Assembly: GCF_040901545.1 (NCBI RefSeq)
Contig: NZ_JBBDYL010000005.1
Location: 146,721 to 210,720, forward strand
Length of the DNA stretch: 64,000 nucleotides
From: Sulfuricaulis sp040901545
GTDB lineage: Bacteria > Pseudomonadota > Gammaproteobacteria > Acidiferrobacterales > Sulfurifustaceae
Direction: 5' to 3'
Positions within the stretch are counted from its first letter, which is position 1; every line of letters begins with the position of its first letter. This document shows, one piece after another, positions 50,008-59,003 of the stretch. The notes under the pieces were generated by a model. That model did not search any database. It was not told where the DNA came from and saw nothing but the letters and a program-made list of their open reading frames with translations. Made by a program: the position numbers and the translations under genes.

Positions 50008-50717
50008 TGATTACTCCCGCCGCCCGCAACCGGGGTGTTTTCCCCCTGACCGTGAGGATGGTCATGATCGATCTCGACGGCACGCTGATCGATACCGTGC
50101 CGGATCTGGCCGTGGCGGCGAATCGGATGCTCGCCGATATCGGCCGGCCCGCCCGGGCCACGGCGTTGCTTCGCTCCTGGGTCGGTAGCGGCATGCTGCG
50201 TTTCGTGAAGCGTTCGCTCACCGGCGAGATGCAGGCTGAGCCGGAGCCCAAACTCTTCGAGCAGGCGCTCGGTTTGTTCCGCCGGCATTACGCCGCGGCC
50301 GTTTCCGACTTGAGCCGGCCCTATCCGGGCGCGGTGGATGCGTTGGTGCGGCTACAGGACCAGGGGTTCGCGCTCGCCTGCATCACCAACAAGGCCGAAT
50401 CTTTTACCTTGCCGCTCCTCAGGAATCTCGGCTTGTCCCATTACTTCAAGCTGGTGCTGTCGGGCGACAGTTTGCCGGCGCAGAAACCCGATCCGCTTCC
50501 GCTGCGGTATGCCTGTGAGTATTTCGGCATCTCTGCCTCGCAGGCGGTTATCGTCGGCGATTCAGCCAATGACGTCCTGGCGGCGCGGGCGGCGGGCATG
50601 CCTGTCATTTGCGTCACTTATGGCTATAATCACGGTCAATCCATCCGTGAATCGCACCCGGACGCGTTGGTGGATTCGCTGCTGGAATTGCCGACATACC
50701 TGCAGCTGGATGCTTGA
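50007..50717 (+). CDS. gph: Phosphoglycolate phosphatase
   Basis: HAD-superfamily enzyme removing phosphate from 2-phosphoglycolate, the RuBisCO oxygenase product. 236 residues from GTG 50007, overlapping the rpe TAG; an ATG at 50058 would trim the N-terminus to MVMIDLDGT. Motif I DLDGTLIDTVPDL, motif II CITNKAES, Lys in QKPDPLPLRY, motif III VIVGDSANDVLAARAAG. Sits in the rpe-gph-trpE order seen in many gammaproteobacteria; glcF, the next step of glycolate use, is at 57.4 kb. Confidence 0.93.
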   Translation: MITPAARNRGVFPLTVRMVMIDLDGTLIDTVPDLAVAANRMLADIGRPARATALLRSWVGSGMLRFVKRSLTGEMQAEPEPKLFEQALGLFRRHYAAAVSDLSRPYPGAVDALVRLQDQGFALACITNKAESFTLPLLRNLGLSHYFKLVLSGDSLPAQKPDPLPLRYACEYFGISASQAVIVGDSANDVLAARAAGMPVICVTYGYNHGQSIRESHPDALVDSLLELPTYLQLDA

Positions 50718-50830
50718 ACGACACCCATGAGACACGACATACGTAAATGGCAGGACGCGCGCGGGTGGTGGCCTTGGGCCGCCAGCCGTGATGCTGTCCG
50801 ACCATTTAACCGGTGATCTCATGGTGATTC

Positions 50831-52327
50831 ATGCCGCTAAGCAAAAAAGAATTCGATAACTACGCCACCCTTGGTTTCAATCGCATCCCCCTGATGCGCG
50901 AGGTCCTGGCGGACCTCGATACTCCCCTCAGCGTTTACCTCAAGCTGGCGCGCGGGCCGTATTCCTATCTGTTTGAATCCGTGCAAGGCGGCGAAAAATG
51001 GGGCCGTTATTCCATCATCGGTCTGCCGGCGCGGACGCGGCTCATGGTTTTTGGCCATGAGATGAAAGTGGAAAAGGATAGCCAAACCATCCAGCACGAA
51101 ACCGTGCCCGATCCGCTCGCGGCCGTGCGCCGGTTCCAGGCCCAGTACACCGTGCCCGAAATGGCCGGACTCCCGCGTTTCACCGGCGGCCTCGTCGGCT
51201 ACTTCGGTTACGAGACCGTGCGTTACATCGAACCCCGGCTCGGCCCGATGGCCAAGCCGGACGCCATCGGGGCGCCGGATATCCTGCTTACGGTGTCGGA
51301 CGAGGTGGTCGTGTTCGACAATCTGAAAGGCAAGATTTACGTGGTGATCCACGTGAACCCGGCCATCGGTGACGCCTTCAACAAGGCCAGTGCCCGGCTG
51401 GATGAACTGGTGGCGAAACTGGGCACAACACCGTCGCGGGCGGTTTCACCACCCAGCATCAATTCCGTGAATGAGACCGATTTTGTCTCCGCGTTCAGCC
51501 AGGAGGGGTTTGAACAAGCGGTAACGCGCGCGCTCGAATACATCCGCGCCGGAGATATCATGCAGGTGGTGCTGTCGCAGCGCCTCGCGATTCCTTTCAC
51601 GGCCGCCCCCATAGATCTTTACCGTTCGCTGCGCACGCTCAATCCATCGCCATACATGTATTTCATGGATCTCAAGGAATTCCAGATTGTCGGCTCCTCG
51701 CCGGAGATTCTCGTGCGCCTGGAAGACGGTCAGGTGACCGTGCGACCGATCGCCGGAACACGCCCGCGCGGGGCGACCGACGCCGAAGATCAGGCGTTGG
51801 AACAGGAACTGCTCGCCGACCCCAAGGAGCGCGCCGAGCACATCATGCTGGTGGATCTCGGTCGCAACGACGTCGGCCGGGTGGCCAGGGAGGGCAGCGT
51901 TCAGGTCTCCGACAGGATGGTCATCGAACGTTACTCCCACGTCATGCATATCGTTTCCAACGTGACGGGCACGCTGAAACCCGGCATGGACGCGATCGAC
52001 GTGTTGCGCGCCACCTTTCCGGCCGGTACCGTGAGCGGCGCCCCCAAGGTGCGCGCCATGGAAATCATCGAGGAACTCGAACCGACGCGCCGCGGCGTTT
52101 ATTCCGGCGCAGTCGGATACATCTCGTGGTCCGGCAACATGGACACCGCCATTGCGATCCGCACCGCGGTAATCAAGAATGGCCGGTTGTACATTCAGGC
52201 CGGCGCCGGCATCGTGGCCGACTCCAACCCGCGCAATGAATGGAATGAAACCATGAACAAGGCGCGCGCCATTTTTCGCGCCGTGACCATGGCCTCCGCC
52301 GGCTTTAATGGCCGGCCAGGAAATTGA
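50831..52327 (+). CDS. trpE: Anthranilate synthase component I
   Basis: Makes anthranilate from chorismate and ammonia. 498 residues. GDIMQVVLSQRLAIPF, SPEILVRLEDGQVTVRPIAG and ATFPAGTVSGAPKVRAME are chorismate-enzyme motifs. No leader peptide with Trp codons was found, so attenuation is not evident. Overlaps the trpG region, whose ATG follows 2 bases after the stop. Confidence 0.96.
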   Translation: MPLSKKEFDNYATLGFNRIPLMREVLADLDTPLSVYLKLARGPYSYLFESVQGGEKWGRYSIIGLPARTRLMVFGHEMKVEKDSQTIQHETVPDPLAAVRRFQAQYTVPEMAGLPRFTGGLVGYFGYETVRYIEPRLGPMAKPDAIGAPDILLTVSDEVVVFDNLKGKIYVVIHVNPAIGDAFNKASARLDELVAKLGTTPSRAVSPPSINSVNETDFVSAFSQEGFEQAVTRALEYIRAGDIMQVVLSQRLAIPFTAAPIDLYRSLRTLNPSPYMYFMDLKEFQIVGSSPEILVRLEDGQVTVRPIAGTRPRGATDAEDQALEQELLADPKERAEHIMLVDLGRNDVGRVAREGSVQVSDRMVIERYSHVMHIVSNVTGTLKPGMDAIDVLRATFPAGTVSGAPKVRAMEIIEELEPTRRGVYSGAVGYISWSGNMDTAIAIRTAVIKNGRLYIQAGAGIVADSNPRNEWNETMNKARAIFRAVTMASAGFNGRPGN

Positions 52328-52329
52328 AC

Positions 52330-52908
52330 ATGCTCTTGATGATCGATAACTACGACTCCTTCACCTACAACCTGGTGCAGTACCTGGGCGAACTTGGGGA
52401 AGACGTGCAGGTATACCGCAACGACCAGGTCACGGTGGCGGAAATCGAGACACTCAATCCGGACCACATTGTTATCTCGCCGGGGCCGTGCACGCCGAAT
52501 GAGGCCGGGGTGTCGGTGGAGACGATCAAGCAGCTTGGTGGCAAAATCCCCATCCTGGGCGTGTGCCTGGGCCATCAAAGCATCGGTCAGGCCTACGGCG
52601 GCAAAATTGTGCGCGCCAAACAATTAATGCACGGCAAGACGTCGATGATCCACCACCTCGGCAAAAACGCGTTTGCCGGGTTGCCCAATCCGTTTGAGGC
52701 CACGCGTTACCATTCGCTGGTGATCGAGCGCGCCAGCGCGCCGGACGTTCTCGAGATTACCGCCTGGACCGAGGACGGGGAAATCATGGGCGTGCGGCAC
52801 AAGACCTTGCCGGTTGAAGGCGTGCAGTTTCATCCGGAATCGATCCTGACGCAACACGGTCACGACTTGCTCCGTAACTTTCTTACCCAGAACCGCAGGG
52901 AGCATTGA
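52330..52908 (+). CDS. trpG: Anthranilate synthase component II (glutamine amidotransferase)
   Basis: 192 residues from ATG 52330 (a TTG at 52324 is in frame but unneeded). Nucleophile Cys in ILGVCLGHQSIGQAY, and HPES (FHPESILTQHGHD) for the His/Glu of the triad. Supplies ammonia to TrpE. Confidence 0.96.
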   Translation: MLLMIDNYDSFTYNLVQYLGELGEDVQVYRNDQVTVAEIETLNPDHIVISPGPCTPNEAGVSVETIKQLGGKIPILGVCLGHQSIGQAYGGKIVRAKQLMHGKTSMIHHLGKNAFAGLPNPFEATRYHSLVIERASAPDVLEITAWTEDGEIMGVRHKTLPVEGVQFHPESILTQHGHDLLRNFLTQNRREH

Positions 52909-52910
52909 TC

Positions 52911-53936
52911 ATGGATCTGCCATCCGCCATCCGCGCCGTGATTGAGCGGCGAAATCTTTCCGGGGACGAGATGCGCGCGGTGATGCGCCGCATCATGACC
53001 GGACAGGCAACGCCCGCGCAGATCGGCGGTTTTCTTGTCGGATTGCGCGTTAAAGGCGAGACCGTCGAGGAAATCACCGCCGCCGCCGGCGTCATGCGTG
53101 AGCTGGCCACGCCGGTCAACGTCAGCGGCCCGCATGTCGTGGATACGTGCGGAACCGGGGGTGACGGCGCCGGCACCTTCAATATCTCAACCGCGGCGGC
53201 TTTCGTCGTGGCCGCGGCCGGTGGCAAGGTGGCCAAGCACGGGAATCGTTCGGTCTCAAGCAAATCCGGCAGCGCCGATGTGCTGGAAACCGCGGGCGTG
53301 AACCTCGACCTCACTCCGGAACAGGTCGCGCGCTGTATCGATGAAGTGGGTGTCGGTTTCCTGTTCGCGCCCAAACATCACGGGGCGATGAAACACGCGA
53401 TCGGCCCGCGGCGCGAGATGGGGGTGCGCACGATTTTCAACCTTCTTGGTCCGCTCACCAATCCGGCCAACGCGCCCAACCAGGTTCTGGGCGTGTTTTC
53501 GGATCAGTGGGTGGAACCGCTGGCTGAAGTTTTGCAGCGACTCGGCAGCCGGCATGTGCTGGTAGTGCACGCGGAGGACGGGATGGACGAGATCAGCATC
53601 GGCGCCGACACGCGCGTGGGCGAGCTGAAGGACGGGCGGGTACGGGTTTTCACCATTCAGCCCGAGCAGTTCGGACTCAAACGCAGCGATATTTCGAAAC
53701 TGGCGGTTTCCAGTCCGGCGGAGAGCCTCGCCATGGTGGAAAAGGCGTTGAAAAACGAGCCCGGTCCCGCGCGCGATATCGTGGCGCTCAACGCCGGGGC
53801 GGCGATTTACGTCTCCGGTCTGGCGCCGGACCTCGGTGCCGGGATCAAAACGGCGCTGGCCGTGCTGGCCAGCGGCGCGGCCGGGAAAAAATTGCTCGAT
53901 CTGGTCGCGTTGAGTAACAAGCTCGCGCAAAAATGA
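52911..53936 (+). CDS. trpD: Anthranilate phosphoribosyltransferase
   Basis: 341 residues from ATG 52911. The PRPP motif VDTCGTGGDGAGTFNIST and KHGNRSVSSKSGSADVLE are diagnostic; GPLTNPANAPNQVLGVFS follows. Couples to trpC by an ATGA overlap. Second step of tryptophan synthesis. Confidence 0.96.
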   Translation: MDLPSAIRAVIERRNLSGDEMRAVMRRIMTGQATPAQIGGFLVGLRVKGETVEEITAAAGVMRELATPVNVSGPHVVDTCGTGGDGAGTFNISTAAAFVVAAAGGKVAKHGNRSVSSKSGSADVLETAGVNLDLTPEQVARCIDEVGVGFLFAPKHHGAMKHAIGPRREMGVRTIFNLLGPLTNPANAPNQVLGVFSDQWVEPLAEVLQRLGSRHVLVVHAEDGMDEISIGADTRVGELKDGRVRVFTIQPEQFGLKRSDISKLAVSSPAESLAMVEKALKNEPGPARDIVALNAGAAIYVSGLAPDLGAGIKTALAVLASGAAGKKLLDLVALSNKLAQK

Positions 53937-54760
53937 ACGACACACCGGATATCCTGCGCCGCATTCTCGCGCGCAAGGCGGAAGAAATTGCCGAGCGTAG
54001 CGGTCGTCTGCCGCTCAACGAACTGCGCCGGCAAGTCGAATCGGCGCCGACAACGCGCGGCTTCCTGCGCGCGATTCAGGCGCGGCTGGCCGGCGGTAAT
54101 CCCGCGGTTATCGCCGAGATCAAGCGGGCCAGTCCCAGCCAGGGAATGTTGCGCGCCGATTTTCGGCCCGCCGAAATCGCGCGAAGTTATGAGCGCCATG
54201 GGGCCACCTGTCTGTCGGTGTTGACGGATGTGGATTTTTTTCAGGGACGCGATGCCCATCTTCAGGAAGCCCGCGCCGCTTGCCGCCTCCCGGTCCTGCG
54301 CAAGGATTTCACCGTCGAGGGCTATCAGGTGTATGAGGCGCGTGTGCTCGGCGCCGACGCGGTGCTGCTGATTGCCGCGGCGCTCGGCGATAATCGAATG
54401 CCTGAACTGGCGGCGCTCGCGGGCGAGCTTGGCATGGATGTCCTGATCGAGGTTCATGATGAGCGGGAGCTTGACCGCGCCCTGCGACTCCCTGCGCCTT
54501 TGATCGGTATTAACAACCGTGATTTACGCACGTTTCATACCACCCTGGAAACCACGCTCGGACTGATCAAGAAAATTCCGCCGGGTCGCGTCGTGATCGC
54601 GGAAAGCGGGATACACGCGCCGGAAGATGTAGAATTATTGCGGGCAGAAGGAGTCAACGCCTTTCTGGTGGGTGAGGCTTTTATGCGGGCGGAGGACCCG
54701 GGCATCAAGCTGCAGGAGTTGTTTAATACACCTCAAAAATTATCGGAGCGGAAGAGATGA
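53933..54760 (+). CDS. trpC: Indole-3-glycerol phosphate synthase
   Basis: 275 residues. Catalytic Lys in EIKRASPSQG, then VLTDVDFFQGRDAHL and VLRKDFTVEGYQVYEAR, and VIAESGIHAPEDVELL at the phosphate site. ATGA overlaps at both ends with trpD and the OsmC gene, so one transcript is likely. The isomerase trpF is not fused and not in the window. Confidence 0.96.
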   Translation: MNDTPDILRRILARKAEEIAERSGRLPLNELRRQVESAPTTRGFLRAIQARLAGGNPAVIAEIKRASPSQGMLRADFRPAEIARSYERHGATCLSVLTDVDFFQGRDAHLQEARAACRLPVLRKDFTVEGYQVYEARVLGADAVLLIAAALGDNRMPELAALAGELGMDVLIEVHDERELDRALRLPAPLIGINNRDLRTFHTTLETTLGLIKKIPPGRVVIAESGIHAPEDVELLRAEGVNAFLVGEAFMRAEDPGIKLQELFNTPQKLSERKR

Positions 54761-55176
54761 AGGCAACGATCAAATGGACCGGAGACGTCGGTTTCTCCGG
54801 CACGACGGAAAGCGGGCACACCATCCTTATGGACGGGGCGTCGGAGGCCGGCGGGCGAAACAAGGGGTCACGGCCCATGGAAGTGGTGCTGATCGGAACG
54901 GGAGGCTGCACGGCATTTGATGTCGTGCATATTCTGCGCAAGTCGCGGCAGGAGATTACCGATTGCGTCGCCGAAGTGGAGGCGCAACGCGCGGAAACCG
55001 ATCCCAAGGTTTTCACCCATATTCACATTCATTTCATCGTCAGCGGAAAGGACCTTGATCCTAAAAAGATTCAGCACGCGATCGAACTTTCCGCAGCCAA
55101 GTATTGTTCCGCCTCCATCATGCTCGCCAAGACGGCGAAGATCACGCATGATTTTGAAATGATCGATGCCAAGTGA
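54757..55176 (+). CDS. OsmC-family protein
   Basis: 139 residues. The family cysteine pair is present (GTGGCTAFDV and AAKYCSASIML), consistent with thiol peroxidase-like chemistry. It overlaps trpC by ATGA. Family members act on organic hydroperoxides, but not all are tested. Confidence 0.9.
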   Translation: MKATIKWTGDVGFSGTTESGHTILMDGASEAGGRNKGSRPMEVVLIGTGGCTAFDVVHILRKSRQEITDCVAEVEAQRAETDPKVFTHIHIHFIVSGKDLDPKKIQHAIELSAAKYCSASIMLAKTAKITHDFEMIDAK

Positions 55177-55192
55177 CCACGGGGTTGAATCA

Positions 55193-55591
55193 ATGAAGCG
55201 GCCGGAATCCATCCCGGGATTGCATCACGTCGCGCTGATTGTGAAAAATCTCGAGGAATGCGAGCGGTTTTATACCGGATTGATCGGCATGCGCGTTGAA
55301 TGGCGTCCGGATGCGGACAATGTATATCTCACCGGCGGAACGGATAATCTGGCGCTGCATCGTGCACCGACCGGCCGGGAACCCGGGACGGCGCAGCGGC
55401 TGGACCATATCGGTTTCGTGCTCAGCGATATCCGGGACGTCGATGAATGGTTCGTGTTTCTCAGGTCACAGGGCGTGGCCATCCTCAAGGAACCCAAATC
55501 CCATCGGGATGGTGCCCGCAGTTTTTATTGCCGTGATCCGGATGGCAACACCGTGCAATTGATTTATCATCCGCCGCTAGCCGGCAAGTGA
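55193..55591 (+). CDS. VOC-superfamily (glyoxalase/dioxygenase-like) protein
   Basis: 132 residues from ATG 55193; an upstream ATG (55166) would overlap the OsmC gene. GLHHVALIVKNLEECERFYT and QRLDHIGFVLSDIRDVDEWF carry the two metal histidines, and SFYCRDPDGNTVQLIYH is the C-terminal signature with Glu replaced by Gln near the metal site (TVQL). Substrate unknown. A second copy of its last 20 codons lies at 56589. Confidence 0.88.
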   Translation: MKRPESIPGLHHVALIVKNLEECERFYTGLIGMRVEWRPDADNVYLTGGTDNLALHRAPTGREPGTAQRLDHIGFVLSDIRDVDEWFVFLRSQGVAILKEPKSHRDGARSFYCRDPDGNTVQLIYHPPLAGK

Positions 55592-55627
55592 ACCTCTGCC
55601 GATGATTGCAGCTTTCCGGAGCAGTAA

Positions 55628-56548
55628 ATGAGAATCGCGATTATCGGGCAGCAAGATTTCGGCAAGGAAGTGCTCGAGGCATTTCTGCGGCGCGGCGACG
55701 AGGTGGCCGCCGTATTCTGTGCTCCTGAAAAAGCAGGCTTCAAGCCCGATGCGCTGCGCGTCGCGGCGCAAGAACACGGCCTCGATCTCTTTCAGTTCGA
55801 GTCACTGCGCCTGCCCGAGGCGACGCAGGCGATGCAGGACGCGAACGCCGAAATCGGCATCATGGCCTTCGTGCTGCAGTTTGCCCCGCAGGAGTTCGTT
55901 AACATCCCCAGACACGGCACCATTCAGTACCATCCTTCGCTGTTGCCCAAGTACCGCGGCCCCAGCTCGATCAATTGGCCGATCATCAAGGGCGAGACCG
56001 AGACCGGTCTGACCATCTTCCGTCCCACCGACGGTCTGGACGAAGGCGCGGTAATCTTGCAGAAAAAAATACCGATCGGCGTCGATGACACCCTGGGGAT
56101 AGTCTATTTCAACCGGCTGTTCAAAATGGGCGTGGATGCCATGCTCGAGGCGGCAGATTTGGTCGTTGCCGGGAAACATAAAGAAGTTGCGCAAGACGAG
56201 AGCAAGGCCAGCTACGAAGGCTGGTGCCGCCACGCCGAGGCCCGGATCCATTGGCACCATCATGTCGATTTCATTCATAACCTCATTCGCGGCTGCGATC
56301 CGGCGCCCGGCGCATGGACCACCTGTAACGGAGTAATACTCCACCTGTTTGGCTCGCGAAAGCATTTAGTCCGGACGTTTCGCGCCGTGAAGGGCAAAAT
56401 CGGCGAAGTCGTGGAAGTTTCCGCGACCAGCATGCTCATCACCGCGCACGGGGGACGGATCGAAGTGACCAAGGGCAAACTCGGCAACGGAAAAAAAGTT
56501 ATGCCCGGTGACCTCGGTATCGAGGTCGGCACCATCCTCGGCACCTAG
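55628..56548 (+). CDS. Formyltransferase-like protein (Fmt/FDH N-terminal type)
   Basis: 306 residues. The formyl-transfer core shows HPSLLPKYRGPSSINWPII, which is nearer to the hydrolase domain of 10-formyltetrahydrofolate dehydrogenase than to true Fmt, and a C-terminal OB-like domain. His in TIQYHPS and Asp in TDGLDEGAVIL are the expected catalytic residues. It is unlikely to be the housekeeping fmt gene, whose usual neighbour def is absent. Confidence 0.85.
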   Translation: MRIAIIGQQDFGKEVLEAFLRRGDEVAAVFCAPEKAGFKPDALRVAAQEHGLDLFQFESLRLPEATQAMQDANAEIGIMAFVLQFAPQEFVNIPRHGTIQYHPSLLPKYRGPSSINWPIIKGETETGLTIFRPTDGLDEGAVILQKKIPIGVDDTLGIVYFNRLFKMGVDAMLEAADLVVAGKHKEVAQDESKASYEGWCRHAEARIHWHHHVDFIHNLIRGCDPAPGAWTTCNGVILHLFGSRKHLVRTFRAVKGKIGEVVEVSATSMLITAHGGRIEVTKGKLGNGKKVMPGDLGIEVGTILGT

Positions 56549-56588
56549 CGGCCACGCGGCGTTCGCGCCGGCGCTGACGGTCAACACG

Positions 56589-56660
56589 TGCCGTGATCCG
56601 GATGGCAATATCGTGGAAATGATTTATCACCCGCCGATATCAAAAGGCAGTAGCAAGTAA
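56589..56660 (+). pseudogene. 3'-end remnant of a VOC-family gene
   Basis: Reads CRDPDGNIVEMIYHPPISKG, near-identical to the end of the gene at 55193 (CRDPDGNTVQLIYHPPLAGK); about 43 of 48 bases match. The frame runs into the heptamer repeat, where it reaches TAA (56658-56660). No start or body remains. Confidence 0.85.
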
Positions 56661-56718
56661 CAAGTGGCAAGTAGCAAGGGTCGGAAATATTTTTTCTTGC
56701 TACTTGACACTTGCTACT
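56649..56718. repeat. Heptamer-array palindromic repeat before coq7
   Basis: AGTAGCAAGTAACAAGTGGC and AAGTAGCAAG (56649-56678) face CTTGCTACTTGACACTTGCTACT (23 bases, 56696-56718) around a 17-base A/T-rich spacer. The arms pair over about 20 bases. Right end is 4 bases from the coq7 stop codon (minus strand). Same unit as at 2959-3050 and 63249-63712. Confidence 0.87.
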
Positions 56719-56722
56719 ATTT

Positions 56723-57367
56723 TTAAATCCAGTACGCGGTACGCGTCATGATTTTTGAGGCGCCTCGCATCAACTGTTTAACGGGGTTCGGCATTCCGGC
56801 GGCGCCGGACTCAATCGCCACCGTGGCATGCTGGCTTTCATCGCAGCGCATCTGCTCCAGAATCGCCCGGCTTTTGACATCCGCGGTCGGTATCCGTTGC
56901 AAATGGTCGGTCAGGTGTTCCACCACCTGCTTTTCGGTTTCCGCAATGAATCCAAGGCTCCACTTGTCGCCGATGATTCCCGCCAGCGCACCGAGGGCAT
57001 ACGACCCCGAATACCACAGTGGATTCAGGTAACTGGCATGGGTCCCGAGTTCGCGCAAACGTTCTTCGGTCCAGGCCAGATGATCGTTTTCTTCCCGTGA
57101 GGCCTGTTCCATTTTTTCACGGACTTCAGGCAGGCGGGCCGTCATGGCCTGACCCTGATACAAGGCTTGGGCGCAGATTTCGCCCACGTGGTTGATGCGC
57201 ATCAAGCGACCCGCCAGTTCCCGCTCGGTTTCGTTGAGCTCAACCTCGGTATTTCGCTGCGCCGGATTCGGCCGCCCCGGCGGCGGTGCGGGGCCGAATA
57301 CCGTATGCAGTGCCTGATCGAGTTGCCCGATCAGGCGATCAAGCGTCGTCTGGGCACGTTCATTCAT
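56723..57367 (-). CDS. coq7: Demethoxyubiquinone hydroxylase, Coq7 type
   Basis: 214 residues from ATG 57367; the longer frame upstream is Arg-rich and not credible. Diiron motifs: LMRINHVGEICAQALYQGQ, EENDHLAWTEERL and RCDESQHATVAIE. Late step of ubiquinone synthesis, showing an oxygen-using respiratory chain. Downstream of glcF in the same direction. Confidence 0.94.
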   Translation of the reverse strand: MNERAQTTLDRLIGQLDQALHTVFGPAPPPGRPNPAQRNTEVELNETERELAGRLMRINHVGEICAQALYQGQAMTARLPEVREKMEQASREENDHLAWTEERLRELGTHASYLNPLWYSGSYALGALAGIIGDKWSLGFIAETEKQVVEHLTDHLQRIPTADVKSRAILEQMRCDESQHATVAIESGAAGMPNPVKQLMRGASKIMTRTAYWI

Positions 57368-57411
57368 ACGGCTACGATACCGGTGCCGTCGCGGGGCGAC
57401 AAGCACTGGAG

Positions 57412-58710
57412 CTAATTGCCGGCCGGAGGAGCGAGTTGCCGATCGAGCAGCGTTACCGGATGCACGATCTCTATGGTTAACCCTGCCTGGCGCAACCCCG
57501 CTTGCAGAAACATGGCGCAACCGGGATTGGATGTGGCGAGGACATCCGGCGTGACACGATGCAGGCTGTCGAGCTTGTCGTGGCGCAACGATCGCGCCAT
57601 GGCTTTGTGTTCCAGATGGTAGGCGCCGGCCGCGCCGCAGCAGAAAGCATTGTCCGGCAATTCCACGACTTCGGTTTGGGGAATGCGCCGCAAAAGCGAA
57701 TAAGGTGCGGTGGTAGCGTGCATGACGTTTCTGAGCGTGCACGGATCATGCACGGCAATGCGTTTTGGCAATGGCCGCAACGAAATCCCCCTGGGCCACT
57801 CGATTTTCTCGAGAAATTCGCTGATATCCGTAATCTTGGCGGCGATTCGGGACGCAGGACCGTCCCCACGGTATTCCATCAACGTGGCGGCGCAACCGCT
57901 CGCGGCGGTAATTACGGCCTCGATGTCATCCCGGTCAAAGGCTTCACGATTGCGATGCCTGAGTTTATCGGCCGTGCGCGTATCTCCGGCATGACGGTGC
58001 AACGCCCCGCAACAGGTCTGTTGCGGTGGAACGCGGACATCATAGCCAAGTCGGGTAAGGAGCCGGATGCTCGCCAACAGGGTTGGTGCGTCGGTCAGGC
58101 GCGCGACGCAACCGGTGAAAAGTGCGACCGTGCCACGACGCACGCCTTGGGCCGGGTAATGCGAAGCGAATCGAGTCGGCGTAATCGGGGAAGAAAATTC
58201 GGCATCCATTTCGGCCAATCCGAGATGACGCAGGATGCCCGCTTTCCTGAGCAACGATTGCAGGCCGCTTTTCTGATAGCACCAGAGAATCCAGGCAACC
58301 GACGCGGCCCAGGGATTGCGGGTGAGCAACACGACGGCGTGCAATCCGATTTTTCCCATCATTGAAACGGGGCGCGCGGTTAGTAGTTGGGCACGCGCGG
58401 CATCCATGACATCCCCGAATGGCACCGCTGCGGGGCAGACAGACTCGCACGCGCGGCAGAGCAGGCATTGCGACAAGTGAGACTCGAACTGCGGTGTTGG
58501 TTCGAGCGTGCCCTTGTCGAGCGCCAGGATCAGCGCGATGCGGCCTCGGGGCGATTCGGCCTCGAATTTGGTTTTACGATAGGTTGGGCAGTGCGGCAGG
58601 CACAATCCACAGGCCACGCAACGGCCGGCGCCGGCACGGGCGATGTTAGTGGTGGATTGCGCCAATCCCTCGAGCTGGGTGGCGCGCACGCTGGAATTGA
58701 CTGCCTTCAT
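57412..58710 (-). CDS. glcF: Glycolate oxidase iron-sulfur subunit
   Basis: 432 residues. Two 4Fe-4S motifs (CVACGLCLPHCP and CLLCRACESVCP) and two CCG domains (PPQQTCCGALHRHAG, NAFCCGAAGAYHLE). Electron-transfer subunit of glycolate dehydrogenase, which consumes glycolate made by Gph. GlcD/GlcE are not in the window but should lie elsewhere. Confidence 0.93.
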   Translation of the reverse strand: MKAVNSSVRATQLEGLAQSTTNIARAGAGRCVACGLCLPHCPTYRKTKFEAESPRGRIALILALDKGTLEPTPQFESHLSQCLLCRACESVCPAAVPFGDVMDAARAQLLTARPVSMMGKIGLHAVVLLTRNPWAASVAWILWCYQKSGLQSLLRKAGILRHLGLAEMDAEFSSPITPTRFASHYPAQGVRRGTVALFTGCVARLTDAPTLLASIRLLTRLGYDVRVPPQQTCCGALHRHAGDTRTADKLRHRNREAFDRDDIEAVITAASGCAATLMEYRGDGPASRIAAKITDISEFLEKIEWPRGISLRPLPKRIAVHDPCTLRNVMHATTAPYSLLRRIPQTEVVELPDNAFCCGAAGAYHLEHKAMARSLRHDKLDSLHRVTPDVLATSNPGCAMFLQAGLRQAGLTIEIVHPVTLLDRQLAPPAGN

Positions 58711-59003
58711 CAGGATCGCACACTACCCTGCGTGCGCTTCTGGCACAACTCGACACCCGAGAGGCTGCCGACCGTCGCGGTTGCATGCGTCTCGCAAAAC
58801 AATGGTGGCAAAGAATCACAGCATCGGGATTTATGGGCGCTATGCCGAGCTCCCGGAGGTGTATCGCGCGTCATATGGCAACAGGCAGGTCAAGGGGGTA
58901 AAGTCTCTGTCAGTAGAGATGCGGATACGGAAGGTCTCGCTCTTCACCGCATCTGATCTTTAATAGTTGTTGTCGAAGTAAATGTTATTTTTCGGATTAT
59001 CAA

